A stretch of DNA of 64,000 bases from Listeria valentina (GTDB taxonomy: Bacteria > Bacillota > Bacilli > Lactobacillales > Listeriaceae): NCBI RefSeq assembly GCF_011800755.1, contig NZ_JAATJW010000005.1:1-64000 (forward strand). The letters are read 5' to 3'. The position numbers and the translations under genes were made by a program. Below, one piece after another: positions 17,059 through 25,609 of the stretch; positions within the stretch are counted from its first letter, which is position 1, and every line of letters starts with the position of its first letter. Below the pieces are notes generated by a model. The model made no database searches and had not been told where the DNA came from. It worked only from the letters and a program-made list of their open reading frames with translations.

Positions 17059-18120
17059 ATGAACAAATTATCGAAAATTCAAGATTCGTTACAAAAGGCA
17101 AACTATCAAGCGGTTCTTGTAACGAGTGAATACAATCGTCGTTATGTTTCCGGTTTTACGGGAACAAGTGGAGTCGCGCTCCTTTTACCTGATAAGGCTT
17201 ACTTTATAACGGATTTTAGATATACGGAGCAAGCTGCTAAGCAAGCGATTGGGTATGAAATTGTGAAACATACTGGACCGATTTTTGAAACTGTAAATGA
17301 ACTCCTCAAACAAAATGGAGTAAGAACGCTTCACTTTGAAGAAAGCTATGTAACGGTTGCTGAATTTAAATTGATGCAACAAACTTTTGAAGCTGAGCTT
17401 GCGCCGATTCAAGGCTTTTTTGAAACGATGCGCGAAGTGAAAACGGAAGCTGAATTGAAGGAAATTAGAACGGCTTGCGAAATTGCAGATGCTGCTTTTA
17501 GCCATATTATTAAATTTATGAAAGTTGGCATGAAAGAAATTGAAGTTTCGAATGAATTAGAGTTTTTCATGAGACGAAACGGTGCGACGTCTTCTTCTTT
17601 CGATACGATTGTTGCAAGTGGACTTCGTTCGGCTCTCCCTCATGGTGTTGCCTCCCAAAAGGTCATTGAATCAGGGGACTTTGTCACGATGGATTATGGT
17701 TGTTACTATAACGGATACTGCTCCGATATGACTCGTACGGTTGCGATGGGCGAACCGGATCCTAAGCTTAAAGAAATTTATCAAATCACGCTGGATGCGC
17801 AGTTAAAAGTGATTGAGGCTTTAAAACCTGGCATAACAGGGATTGAAGCAGATAAAATCGCGCGAGATCATATTGCTTCGTTTGGCTACGGAGAAGCATT
17901 TGGACACTCGCTCGGACACGGGATTGGCCTTGAAATTCATGAAGGACCTAATCTTTCAATGAAAAGTAAAAAGGCACTTGTTCCTGGAAACGTTGTGACG
18001 GATGAACCTGGCATTTATTTACCTGAAATTGGTGGAGTTCGAATTGAAGACGATCTTTTGATCACAGAAACAGGGAATGAAGTCTTGATTCATTCGCCAA
18101 AAGAACTGATAATCTTATAA
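17059..18120 (+). CDS. M24-family Xaa-Pro aminopeptidase/dipeptidase (YqhT)
   Basis: A 353-residue cytosolic metallopeptidase that removes the N-terminal residue before proline. It has a creatinase-like N-terminal domain and the pita-bread catalytic domain. Metal ligands are visible as two Asp in FVTMDYGCYYNGYCSDMTRT, the His of GHSLGHGIG, Glu of DEPGIY and Glu of RIEDDLLITE. It corresponds to B. subtilis YqhT, directly upstream of efp. AGGGAGG precedes the ATG. Confidence 0.93.
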   Translation: MNKLSKIQDSLQKANYQAVLVTSEYNRRYVSGFTGTSGVALLLPDKAYFITDFRYTEQAAKQAIGYEIVKHTGPIFETVNELLKQNGVRTLHFEESYVTVAEFKLMQQTFEAELAPIQGFFETMREVKTEAELKEIRTACEIADAAFSHIIKFMKVGMKEIEVSNELEFFMRRNGATSSSFDTIVASGLRSALPHGVASQKVIESGDFVTMDYGCYYNGYCSDMTRTVAMGEPDPKLKEIYQITLDAQLKVIEALKPGITGIEADKIARDHIASFGYGEAFGHSLGHGIGLEIHEGPNLSMKSKKALVPGNVVTDEPGIYLPEIGGVRIEDDLLITETGNEVLIHSPKELIIL

Positions 18121-18143
18121 AATTTTCTTTGTAAGTTTGGCGG

Positions 18144-18172
18144 TTTTATGGTTAAATAAAATAGGATATAGT
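18144..18172 (+). promoter_or_regulatory. Possible efp promoter
   Basis: TTTATG (18144-18149) and TATAGT (18167-18172) are 17 nt apart, about 50 nt upstream of the efp start. The -35 match is poor. Confidence 0.35.
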
Positions 18173-18222
18173 TTACGAAACTTGGATTCCAAGATCTTGG
18201 CTTATTAACAGGAGGAAAAAAG

Positions 18223-18780
18223 ATGATTTCAGTAAATGATTTTAAAACGGGGCTTACGATCGAAGTCGATGGCGGCATTTGGCGCGTTATGGATTTCCAA
18301 CACGTAAAACCGGGTAAGGGCGCTGCATTTGTTCGCTCGAAACTCCGCAATCTTCGTACTGGAGCAATTCAAGAAAAAACATTTCGTGGTGGCGAGAAAG
18401 TTGGAAAAGCTCAAATCGATAACCGCAAAATGCAATATTTATACGCAGATGGCGATAATCATGTTTTCATGGATAATGAAAATTATGAGCAAATTGAATT
18501 ACCAAGTTCGCAAATTGAATATGAACTTAAATTTTTGAAAGAAAATATGGAAATCAACGTGATTATGTATCAAGGTGAAACGATCGGCGTAGATCTTCCA
18601 AATACGGTAGAGTTAAAAGTTGCTGAAACAGAACCTGGCATTAAAGGAGATACTTCTTCTGGTGGTTCGAAGCCTGCAACGCTTGAAACTGGTCTTGTTG
18701 TACAAGTGCCGTTTTTCGTAAATGAAGGCGATACACTTGTGATCAACACAACAGAAGCTACTTACGTTTCTCGCGCTTAA
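18223..18780 (+). CDS. efp: Translation elongation factor P
   Basis: A 185-residue factor with three beta-barrel domains that relieves ribosome stalling at polyproline. The loop [12 protein letters not shown] holds the tip Lys (about residue 32) that is modified in many bacteria. The C-terminal signature [20 protein letters not shown] is clear. AGGAGG precedes the ATG, and an intrinsic terminator follows. The pairing with the Pro-specific peptidase upstream is the common Bacillales order. Confidence 0.97.
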   Translation: MISVNDFKTGLTIEVDGGIWRVMDFQHVKPGKGAAFVRSKLRNLRTGAIQEKTFRGGEKVGKAQIDNRKMQYLYADGDNHVFMDNENYEQIELPSSQIEYELKFLKENMEINVIMYQGETIGVDLPNTVELKVAETEPGIKGDTSSGGSKPATLETGLVVQVPFFVNEGDTLVINTTEATYVSRA

Positions 18781-18790
18781 CTTTTCCCTG

Positions 18791-18818
18791 AGCACTTGCT
18801 TTTTGCGAGTGCTTTTTT
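18791..18818 (+). terminator. Intrinsic terminator after efp
   Basis: AGCACTTGC (18791-18799) pairs with GCGAGTGCT (18805-18813) with one G-U pair, followed by a run of T. Confidence 0.85.
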
Positions 18819-18917
18819 GATGAAATTTAGGCGGAGTAATACTTTTTCAACATGAAATATGATACAATGTTGATGGTATATATAATCTATATAGAGGATT
18901 AAGGAGTGTAGAATGAA

Positions 18918-19403
18918 ATGCTATCTTTTGATGAAATTAAACAGCTAATTCAGCTGATTGATGAGTCCAATTTGGATGAACTAAAACTAGAAGTTGACGA
19001 TACAAAAATTCATTTACAAAAAAATAGCGGAGCTGTCACAGTTATTCCGCAAAAACAAAGCTCAGTTGCGGTGCCAGCAGTAGAAGCAGCAAGCCAAGTA
19101 ACGGAAACTGCTGCAGCTGCTCCTGCTCAAACAAGTGAAGCAGAAAGCACAAGTGAAGCTGGTCTTGAAGTGATTACATCTCCGATGGTCGGGACTTTTT
19201 ATGCGGCTGGTAGCCCAGATGATGCACCTTACGTACAAGTGGGTTCTAAAGTTTCAGCGAGCACAGTGGTTTGCGTTGTCGAAGCGATGAAGCTGTTCAA
19301 TGATATTACAGCAGATGTAAACGGAGAAATTGCAGAAATTCTTGTTTCAAATGGGGAGCTAGTTGAATATGGTCAACCGCTCTTTAAAGTAAGAAAACAG
19401 TAA
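18918..19403 (+). CDS. accB: Biotin carboxyl carrier protein of acetyl-CoA carboxylase
   Basis: A 161-residue BCCP. It has an N-terminal region, an Ala/Pro/Thr-rich linker (about 50-85) and the biotinyl domain. The biotin-accepting lysine is K125 in [11 protein letters not shown]; the common form is EAMKLMNE. It carries CO2 between AccC and AccAD in fatty-acid synthesis. AAGGAG precedes the ATG. It heads the transcript with accC (14 nt apart), yqhY and nusB. Confidence 0.95.
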   Translation: MLSFDEIKQLIQLIDESNLDELKLEVDDTKIHLQKNSGAVTVIPQKQSSVAVPAVEAASQVTETAAAAPAQTSEAESTSEAGLEVITSPMVGTFYAAGSPDDAPYVQVGSKVSASTVVCVVEAMKLFNDITADVNGEIAEILVSNGELVEYGQPLFKVRKQ

Positions 19404-19416
19404 GGGGTCCTTCGAT

Positions 19417-20781
19417 ATGATTAAAAAAGTTTTAGTAGCAAATCGGGGTGAAATCGCTGTTCGGATTATTCGTGCGGCAAAAGAACTCGGAATCGAAACG
19501 GTAGCGATTTATTCAGAGCCGGATCGCGATGCTTTACATAGTCAGCTTGCGGATGAAGCTTACTGCGTTGGGCCTGCAGCGTCCAAAGATAGTTACTTAA
19601 ATATGTCGAATATTATCAGTGTTGCTGTTTTGACAAACTGTGATGCGATTCATCCTGGCTATGGTTTCTTAGCTGAAAATGCGGATTTTGCTGATCTTTG
19701 TTCGGATTGTAATATTACTTTTATCGGTCCAAGTGCAGAAGCAATTTCTCAGATGGGGACAAAAGATGTGGCGCGTGAAACGATGCGTAAAGCAGGTGTT
19801 CCTGTTGTCCCTGGTTCCCACGGGATTGTTTCTGGCGCTGAAGAAGGAATGAAAATTGCAGCCAAAATTGGTTACCCTGTTATTATTAAAGCAACAGCAG
19901 GCGGCGGCGGAAAAGGTATTCGAATTGCCGAAGATGAAGAGAAATTAATAAGCGGTATTCAAACAACGCAACAAGAAGCAGAAGCAGCATTTGGAGATCC
20001 CGGCGTTTATATTGAAAAGTACATTGAAGATTTTCGCCATGTTGAAATCCAAGTGATGGCCGATAATCATGGGAATGTTATCCATTTAGGTGAGCGAGAC
20101 TGTACGATTCAGCGGCGCTTGCAGAAATTAATTGAAGAAAGCCCTTCTCCTGCTCTTGACGAGAAAATGCGTCAGAAAATGGGGAAAGCGGCAGTCAAAG
20201 CGGCGAAAGCTGTAAATTATTCTGGAGCTGGAACGATTGAATTTATCTACGAGCCGAAGCAAAAATCGTTTTACTTTATGGAAATGAACACGCGGATTCA
20301 AGTGGAACATCCGGTGACGGAACTTGTTACGGGTGTGGACCTTGTGAAAGAGCAATTTCTTGTAGCTTCTGGAAAAGAGCTTTCCGTGAAGCAACAAGAC
20401 ATTAAAATGAACGGTTGGGCAATGGAGTGTCGGATCAATGCTGAAAATCCAGCACGGAATTTTATGCCAGCACCAGGTGAAATTACTTTTTATTTACCAC
20501 CAGGTGGGAATGGCGTCCGCATTGATTCAGCAGCTTATCCCAACTACAAAATCCCACCTTTCTATGATTCCATGATTGCTAAACTGATTTGTCATGCGGA
20601 TACACGGGAAGAAGTGGTTGCTAAAATGGAACGTGCTTTAAGTGAATTTGCAATTGATGGTATTCCGTCAACGATTCCGTTCCATTTGAATGTTTTAGAA
20701 ACGGAAGCATTTCGTTCGGGAGATTTCAATACGAAGTTTCTTGAGCAAAATGACGTTATGAATAAAAGCGAGGAGGACTAA
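19417..20781 (+). CDS. accC: Biotin carboxylase subunit of acetyl-CoA carboxylase
   Basis: A 454-residue ATP-grasp enzyme that carboxylates biotin on AccB using bicarbonate and ATP. It shows [18 protein letters not shown] at the start, the glycine-rich ATP loop [30 protein letters not shown], and [15 protein letters not shown]. Length is normal. It follows accB closely; accA and accD are not in the window. Confidence 0.97.
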   Translation: MIKKVLVANRGEIAVRIIRAAKELGIETVAIYSEPDRDALHSQLADEAYCVGPAASKDSYLNMSNIISVAVLTNCDAIHPGYGFLAENADFADLCSDCNITFIGPSAEAISQMGTKDVARETMRKAGVPVVPGSHGIVSGAEEGMKIAAKIGYPVIIKATAGGGGKGIRIAEDEEKLISGIQTTQQEAEAAFGDPGVYIEKYIEDFRHVEIQVMADNHGNVIHLGERDCTIQRRLQKLIEESPSPALDEKMRQKMGKAAVKAAKAVNYSGAGTIEFIYEPKQKSFYFMEMNTRIQVEHPVTELVTGVDLVKEQFLVASGKELSVKQQDIKMNGWAMECRINAENPARNFMPAPGEITFYLPPGGNGVRIDSAAYPNYKIPPFYDSMIAKLICHADTREEVVAKMERALSEFAIDGIPSTIPFHLNVLETEAFRSGDFNTKFLEQNDVMNKSEED

Positions 20782-20783
20782 TC

Positions 20784-21191
20784 ATGGCCTATACAAGAGA
20801 TCTTAGAAAAGGGCAAGATGAACCCCTTGGGAAAATTGAAATTGCTCCTGAAGTGATCGGTGTGATTGCCGGACTTGCTGCTAGTGAAGTAGAACAAGTG
20901 GCTTCCATGCAAGGCGGATTTGCTACTGAAATGCGTGAGCGCTTTGGTGGTGCTGTGAATTACCGAAAGGGCGTAAAAATTGATCTAGTAGACGATGGTA
21001 TTTTGGTTGATCTCTATTGTACGGTTTTGTTTGGTGCAAGTATTCCGCTTGTAGCTGAAAAAGTTCAAGATGCTGTTCGTAGCGCTATCTTTAATATGAC
21101 TGGGCTTCACGTTCTTGAAGTTAATGTTCATGTTGTAGGCGTTCAGTTTGAAAAGACGGAACCGTTTTCTCTCGATGATTTAACCTTCTAA
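20784..21191 (+). CDS. yqhY: Asp23/Gls24 family envelope stress protein (YqhY)
   Basis: A 135-residue cytosolic protein of the Asp23 (DUF322) family, with GKIEIAPEVIGVIAGLAASEVEQV at the start and ALPHVLEVNVHVVGVQF-like beta strands at the end. In B. subtilis, YqhY is encoded with accBC and its loss causes defects linked to acetyl-CoA carboxylase control. The tight spacing here (2 nt after accC) supports the same link. Confidence 0.88.
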   Translation: MAYTRDLRKGQDEPLGKIEIAPEVIGVIAGLAASEVEQVASMQGGFATEMRERFGGAVNYRKGVKIDLVDDGILVDLYCTVLFGASIPLVAEKVQDAVRSAIFNMTGLHVLEVNVHVVGVQFEKTEPFSLDDLTF

Positions 21192-21222
21192 GCAAGTTTT
21201 GAAAGAGAAAAGGAGTACGAAA

Positions 21223-21606
21223 ATGAAAAGAAGAGAAGCACGCGAGCGCGCACTTCAAGCTTTGTTTCAGATGGAGCTAAATGAAATGACTGCTGAACAA
21301 GCCATTGAAAACATCATGGACGGGGAAGAAGAGGCTTATGTCGAGAAGTTAGTTTTTGGAGTGACCGAGCATAAACAAGAGCTCGATGAAAAAATTACGG
21401 CACATTTGGATAATTGGAAGTTAGATCGCTTGAACAAAGTCGATTTATCGATTTTGCGAGTGGGTACATTTGAAATGTTATTTTTAGACGATGTCCCTGA
21501 TCGCGTGAGTTTGAATGAATCAATTGAAATTGCTAAAGTATATAGCGACGAAAAAGCTAGCAAGTTTATTAATGGTGTACTGGCAAATATTGCGAAAAAC
21601 GATTAG
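21223..21606 (+). CDS. nusB: Transcription antitermination factor NusB
   Basis: A 127-residue all-helical protein that binds boxA RNA with NusE (S10) and supports rRNA transcription. The start is the ATG at 21223, behind AAAGGAG, giving MKRREARERALQALFQMELN; the frame reaches 21199 but without a suitable site. The C-terminal SLNESIEIAKVYSDEKASKFINGVLANI is the family signature. It lies 31 nt behind yqhY. Confidence 0.94.
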   Translation: MKRREARERALQALFQMELNEMTAEQAIENIMDGEEEAYVEKLVFGVTEHKQELDEKITAHLDNWKLDRLNKVDLSILRVGTFEMLFLDDVPDRVSLNESIEIAKVYSDEKASKFINGVLANIAKND

Positions 21607-21616
21607 TGGTTTGACT

Positions 21617-21681
21617 GTAAGCGAGAAACCGAAAGATCTTAAAGAAAATAATCTTTTTTCTTTCGGATTTCTTCGTCTTAC
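21617..21681. repeat. Long imperfect inverted repeat between nusB and folD
   Basis: GTAAGCGAGAAACCGAAAG and its imperfect complement ending GTCTTAC can form an about 20-bp stem with small bulges and an A/T-rich loop. No T run follows in the plus direction, so it is not a plain terminator. It may be a processing site, an attenuator or mRNA stabiliser before folD. Confidence 0.45.
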
Positions 21682-21713
21682 TTCATCATAAGTTTTTAAG
21701 GGGGCAATTTGAA

Positions 21714-22571
21714 ATGGCACAAGTAATTGACGGAAAAAAATTAGCAAAAGAGATTCAAGAAAGCGTAACGAGAGAAGTAAGCGAACTAGTGGCAAAAGGA
21801 GAGCAACCAGGTCTTGCGGTTGTGCTTGTCGGTGATAATCAAGCATCCCGTACATATGTTAGAAATAAGCAAAAGCGGACGGAAGAGGCGGGTATGAAAT
21901 CTGTTTTAATCGAATTACCAGAAGAAGTAAGTGAAGCTGAACTACTTCAAACGGTAGAAGATTTAAACAACGACCATTCCATTCATGGAATTCTCGTGCA
22001 ATTACCGCTCCCAAAACATATTTCAGAAGATAAAGTTATTGATGCGATTAGCCAAGAAAAAGATGTGGATGGTTTTCATCCTTTGAATGTTGGAAACTTA
22101 TTTATTGGGAAAGAAACCCTTGTTCCTTGTACGCCAGCGGGTATCATTGAATTAATTAAATCAACTGGCGAAAAGATTGAAGGAAAACGTGCGGTTGTGA
22201 TTGGAAGAAGTAACATCGTTGGAAAACCAGTGGCTCAGTTACTGCTTCAGGAAAATGCAACCGTGACCATTGCGCATAGTCGGACAAAAGATTTGCCGGC
22301 GGTTGCAAGTGAAGCTGATATTTTAGTCGTTGCAACTGGACGGGCGAAATTTGTCAAAAAGAACTTTGTAAAACCAGGAGCGATTGTCATTGATGTTGGC
22401 ATGGATCGCGATGAAAATAACAAACTTTGCGGGGATGTTGATTACGAAGATGTATTTGAACAAGCAGGATTTATCACACCGGTTCCTGGTGGCGTTGGTC
22501 CGATGACGATTACAATGCTTCTTAAAAACACATTAACCGCTGCAAAAAATTTATTTGCCAAACAAGGCTAA
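21714..22571 (+). CDS. folD: Bifunctional methylene-THF dehydrogenase/methenyl-THF cyclohydrolase
   Basis: A 285-residue cytosolic enzyme that interconverts 5,10-methylene-THF and 10-formyl-THF. It shows the catalytic Lys in [11 protein letters not shown], the NADP-binding [18 protein letters not shown] and the C-terminal [18 protein letters not shown]. It would use methylene-THF made by the glycine cleavage system encoded upstream. GGGGCAA precedes the ATG. The stop directly abuts the xseA start. Confidence 0.96.
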   Translation: MAQVIDGKKLAKEIQESVTREVSELVAKGEQPGLAVVLVGDNQASRTYVRNKQKRTEEAGMKSVLIELPEEVSEAELLQTVEDLNNDHSIHGILVQLPLPKHISEDKVIDAISQEKDVDGFHPLNVGNLFIGKETLVPCTPAGIIELIKSTGEKIEGKRAVVIGRSNIVGKPVAQLLLQENATVTIAHSRTKDLPAVASEADILVVATGRAKFVKKNFVKPGAIVIDVGMDRDENNKLCGDVDYEDVFEQAGFITPVPGGVGPMTITMLLKNTLTAAKNLFAKQG

Positions 22572-23957
22572 ATGACGGAAGTGATGATTTTGCAAGAAAA
22601 GTACTTAACAGTTGAGGCATTGACTAAATATATTGAGCGTAAGTTTGAAGCGGATCCTTATTTAAAGCAAGTTTTTGTGAAAGGTGAAATTTCAAATTTA
22701 AAAATGCCAGCAAGTGGTCATCTTTATTTCACGTTAAAAGATGAAGCGGCGATGATTCGTGTCGTGATGTTTGCAAAATCTGTCCAAAAATTAAATTTTA
22801 AGCCCGAAGATGGGATGAATATTCTTTTAACCGGACGAATTTCTGTTTTTACAAAAGCTGGACGCTATCAATTTTATGCTGAAGGGATGGAGCCAGACGG
22901 AATTGGTGCTCTTTATGTGCAGTTTGAACAGTTAAAAGCAAAATTGGAAAAGGAAGGACTTTTTGATGCGGAGCATAAAAAAGTGCTTCCTTCTTTCCCT
23001 TCTAAGATCGCTGTTGTCACGAGTCGAACAGGGGCGGCAGTTCGAGATATTCTAACCACCATTCACAGGCGAATGCCAAGCGTTGAGGTACTTGTTTATC
23101 CGACACTTGTTCAAGGAGAGGGCTCTGCACGAAAAGTAGCAGAAAACATTGCGCGAATTAATCAACGGAATGATATTGATTTAATGATCATTGGTCGTGG
23201 AGGCGGTTCGCTTGAAGAACTGTGGGCGTTCAATGAAGAAGTCGTGGTTCGCTCCGTCTATGATTCAGATGTTCCCGTTATTTCGGCTGTTGGACATGAA
23301 ACTGATTTTTCTCTTTCTGATTTTGCAGCAGATGTGAGAGCAGCAACACCAACCGCAGCTGCGGAACTTGCTGTTCCGCACGCAGCAGATTTACTTGAAA
23401 GGCTAAGTGAGCGAAAATATCGGTTGACACATTCTTTAAATTTAGTGTTTGAGCGAAAACAAGCTGACCTACTCGGGGCGAAAAATAAACTGCAATTTTA
23501 TGGACCTAAACGTTTGCTTGAAAAACAAATGGAGCGTCTTGATTTCGACGTTTTAAAGTTAAACCAAGCGATGAAACAACAACTTGAACGAAAGCAGTTT
23601 CAGTTTGAGCGCCTAGCTGGAAGATTACAAGGTCATTCACCTGCTAATGAGCTGAGAAAAAATGAGCAAACGCTAAGTGATCTCAAAAGACGGTTGCAAA
23701 GAGCTGCTTATGTAAAAGTTAAAGATGAGCGTCATAATTTTGTAAGACAAATAGAAGCCCTTGAATACTTAAATCCTTTGGCTTTACTTAAGCGAGGATT
23801 TGGACTAACTTATAAACAAGATGAGCTTGTGAAAAGTATCGATCAAATTGAGCCAGGAGATGAAGTTTCGGTACGCATGTATGGTGGAAAGTTTCAAGCG
23901 AATGTAACAGCGAAGGAGGAAATGGAAATTGGCAACGAAAAAGGAGCAGACATTTGA
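22572..23957 (+). CDS. xseA: Exodeoxyribonuclease VII large subunit
   Basis: A 461-residue subunit of Exo VII, a processive single-strand DNA exonuclease. It has an N-terminal OB-fold (VKGEISNLKMPASGHLYFTLKD), the catalytic region GRGGGSLEELWAFNEE, and a long coiled-coil C-terminal part. The ATG used touches the folD stop, and a TTG at 22590 with a nearby GGAAG is a plausible alternative that would shorten it by 6 residues. It overlaps xseB by 29 nt. Confidence 0.95.
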   Translation: MTEVMILQEKYLTVEALTKYIERKFEADPYLKQVFVKGEISNLKMPASGHLYFTLKDEAAMIRVVMFAKSVQKLNFKPEDGMNILLTGRISVFTKAGRYQFYAEGMEPDGIGALYVQFEQLKAKLEKEGLFDAEHKKVLPSFPSKIAVVTSRTGAAVRDILTTIHRRMPSVEVLVYPTLVQGEGSARKVAENIARINQRNDIDLMIIGRGGGSLEELWAFNEEVVVRSVYDSDVPVISAVGHETDFSLSDFAADVRAATPTAAAELAVPHAADLLERLSERKYRLTHSLNLVFERKQADLLGAKNKLQFYGPKRLLEKQMERLDFDVLKLNQAMKQQLERKQFQFERLAGRLQGHSPANELRKNEQTLSDLKRRLQRAAYVKVKDERHNFVRQIEALEYLNPLALLKRGFGLTYKQDELVKSIDQIEPGDEVSVRMYGGKFQANVTAKEEMEIGNEKGADI

Positions 23958-24159
23958 GGAAGCACTAAAAGAATTGGAAGAAATTGTTGCAGCGCTCGAA
24001 AGTGGAACGGCGACGCTCGAAGAGTCACTGAATATCTACCAGCGTGGCATTGAACTAACAAAGCTTTGTGAAACAAAACTAAAAACAGCAGAAGAAAAAA
24101 TGGCTAAAGTAGTCGATGAGGATGGAAACGAAGCGCCTTTAGATGTGGAAGGGGAATGA
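23929..24159 (+). CDS. xseB: Exodeoxyribonuclease VII small subunit
   Basis: A 76-residue helical protein with the family signature EALKELEEIVAALESGTATLEESL followed by YQRGIELTK. It binds in several copies to XseA. The start is TTG at 23929, with AAGGAGGA 8 nt upstream; a nearby ATG is out of frame. It overlaps xseA and its stop overlaps ispA (ATGA), so all three are coupled. Confidence 0.95.
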   Translation: MATKKEQTFEEALKELEEIVAALESGTATLEESLNIYQRGIELTKLCETKLKTAEEKMAKVVDEDGNEAPLDVEGE

Positions 24160-25040
24160 ATCAGTTGGAGTTTCAGGAATTTCGAAAGTATTACAAGAGA
24201 CTGACTGAAAAGCGTTTAGAAGATGCTGTCGATGAGCGAATCGAACCTCACTTGAAAGAAGCGATGCACTATTCACTGATGGCTGGAGGAAAACGAATTC
24301 GTCCACTTTTGATTTTTGCGACAGTTGAGGCACTTGGAAAAGACGCCCACCTTGCGCTTCCTGCTGCTAGCGCACTGGAAATGGTGCATACCTATAGCTT
24401 GATTCACGACGATTTACCAGCGATGGATAATGATGATTTGCGGCGCGGGAAACCAACTAATCACAAGGTTTTTGGGGAGGCCACGGCTATTCTCGCAGGA
24501 GATGCTCTTTTGACGCTAGCTTTTTCGGAAATCGCGGAGGCGCCTGAGCTGGATGAAACGAAGCGTCTGAAACTTGTTAAGGATTTAGCCGAGCAAGCAG
24601 GCGCACTTGGCATGGTCGGAGGACAACAAGCAGACATTTTAGGCGAGAAACAAAAACTTTCCCTTGAAGAGTTAGAGTCGATTCACCGTAGGAAGACGGG
24701 TGCTCTTCTTTCCTCGGCAATCTACGCAGGAAGCATCATCGGTGAAGCTACAGAAAACGAACGCATGAAATTACGAGTGTTTGCAGAAAATATCGGAATT
24801 GCTTTCCAAATTTGTGATGACATATTGGATGTAACAGGTGATTCTGAGTTGCTCGGAAAAGAAGCTGGCGCAGATGCATTGTTAGAAAAAAGCACCTATC
24901 CCAGTTTACTTACGCTTGAAGGCGCAAAAGAAGCGCTAGAAGAACGGTATTTGGCAGCTGTTCAAGCTCTTTCGGATTTTGATTCTCGGAAAACTAGGTT
25001 GCTTGATATCGCAAATTGGATTGTAAAGCGTAACTATTGA
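24156..25040 (+). CDS. ispA: Farnesyl diphosphate synthase (geranyltranstransferase)
   Basis: A 294-residue trans-prenyltransferase that condenses IPP with DMAPP or GPP. It has both Asp-rich metal motifs: DDLPAMDNDD in the first and DDILDVTGD in the second, plus GGKRIRP. It belongs to the same isoprenoid pathway as dxs (next gene cluster) and the type 2 IPP isomerase at 45141. The start overlaps xseB by 4 nt. Confidence 0.95.
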   Translation: MNQLEFQEFRKYYKRLTEKRLEDAVDERIEPHLKEAMHYSLMAGGKRIRPLLIFATVEALGKDAHLALPAASALEMVHTYSLIHDDLPAMDNDDLRRGKPTNHKVFGEATAILAGDALLTLAFSEIAEAPELDETKRLKLVKDLAEQAGALGMVGGQQADILGEKQKLSLEELESIHRRKTGALLSSAIYAGSIIGEATENERMKLRVFAENIGIAFQICDDILDVTGDSELLGKEAGADALLEKSTYPSLLTLEGAKEALEERYLAAVQALSDFDSRKTRLLDIANWIVKRNY

Positions 25041-25061
25041 CGTTTAATTTGGTCAAGTCAT

Positions 25062-25090
25062 TTGCTTTTCTGAATAAAGCATGTTATTCT
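25062..25090 (+). promoter_or_regulatory. Promoter of the cold-shock gene
   Basis: TTGCTT (25062-25067) and TATTCT (25085-25090) are 17 nt apart, with TGT before the -10. This gives a leader of about 110 nt, long as is usual for cold-shock mRNAs. Confidence 0.6.
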
Positions 25091-25207
25091 TAAATGGCAT
25101 TATTTTTGTGGGTAAAGATACGATAGTTGAAACAACTTTTCCGTCTCGTGCCTTAAGCAAGAATAGTACAAATAAAGTGTGCACTGAGCACGAGGAGGAA
25201 AATAAAG

Positions 25208-25408
25208 ATGGAACAAGGTACAGTTAAATGGTTTAACGCAGAAAAAGGATTTGGATTTATCGAACGTGAAGGTGGAGACGATGTATTCGTACATTTCACT
25301 GCTATTCAAGGCGACGGATTCAAAACTCTTGAAGAAGGTCAAACAGTGACTTTCGATATCGAAGAAGGTTCGCGTGGACCACAAGCAGCGAACGTTAACA
25401 AAGCGTAA
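25208..25408 (+). CDS. CspA-family cold-shock protein
   Basis: A 66-residue single-domain RNA chaperone. The sequence shows RNP1 as KGFGFI and RNP2 as VFVHF on a five-stranded barrel, starting [18 protein letters not shown]. It binds single-stranded RNA and DNA. GAGGAGG precedes the ATG. It is monocistronic with its own promoter and a strong terminator. By position it corresponds to cspL of Listeria; which paralogue number it should carry cannot be fixed from this window. Confidence 0.95.
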   Translation: MEQGTVKWFNAEKGFGFIEREGGDDVFVHFTAIQGDGFKTLEEGQTVTFDIEEGSRGPQAANVNKA

Positions 25409-25427
25409 GCTTAATCGTACAATTTGA

Positions 25428-25462
25428 AAGGCAATCCTGTTTAAAGCAGGGTTGCCTTTTTT
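25428..25462 (+). terminator. Intrinsic terminator after the cold-shock gene
   Basis: AAAGGCAATCCTG pairs with CAGGGTTGCCTTT (one G-U pair) around a 7-nt loop and is followed by T. Confidence 0.9.
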
Positions 25463-25487
25463 GTTTGTAAAGAATTTTTGGATTTTC

Positions 25488-25517
25488 TTGGTGGAAAAGC
25501 TTTAGAAATGATATAAT
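25488..25517 (+). promoter_or_regulatory. Promoter of dxs
   Basis: TTGGTG (25488-25493) and TATAAT (25512-25517) are 18 nt apart, about 95 nt upstream of the dxs start. Confidence 0.6.
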
Positions 25518-25541
25518 GATGGGAGTAATTGAAGAAAGAGC

Positions 25542-25570
25542 GAGAAAGCCCTATTTTGGGGCATTTTTTC
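25542..25570 (+). terminator. Possible leader attenuator before dxs
   Basis: A short stem (GCCC against GGGC, extendable on both sides by A-T pairs) followed by six T lies between the dxs promoter and start codon. It is weak but placed like an attenuator. Confidence 0.3.
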
Positions 25571-25609
25571 TTACGATGATGAATTTGGAGCGAAAGTGAG
25601 TGGTTTGGA

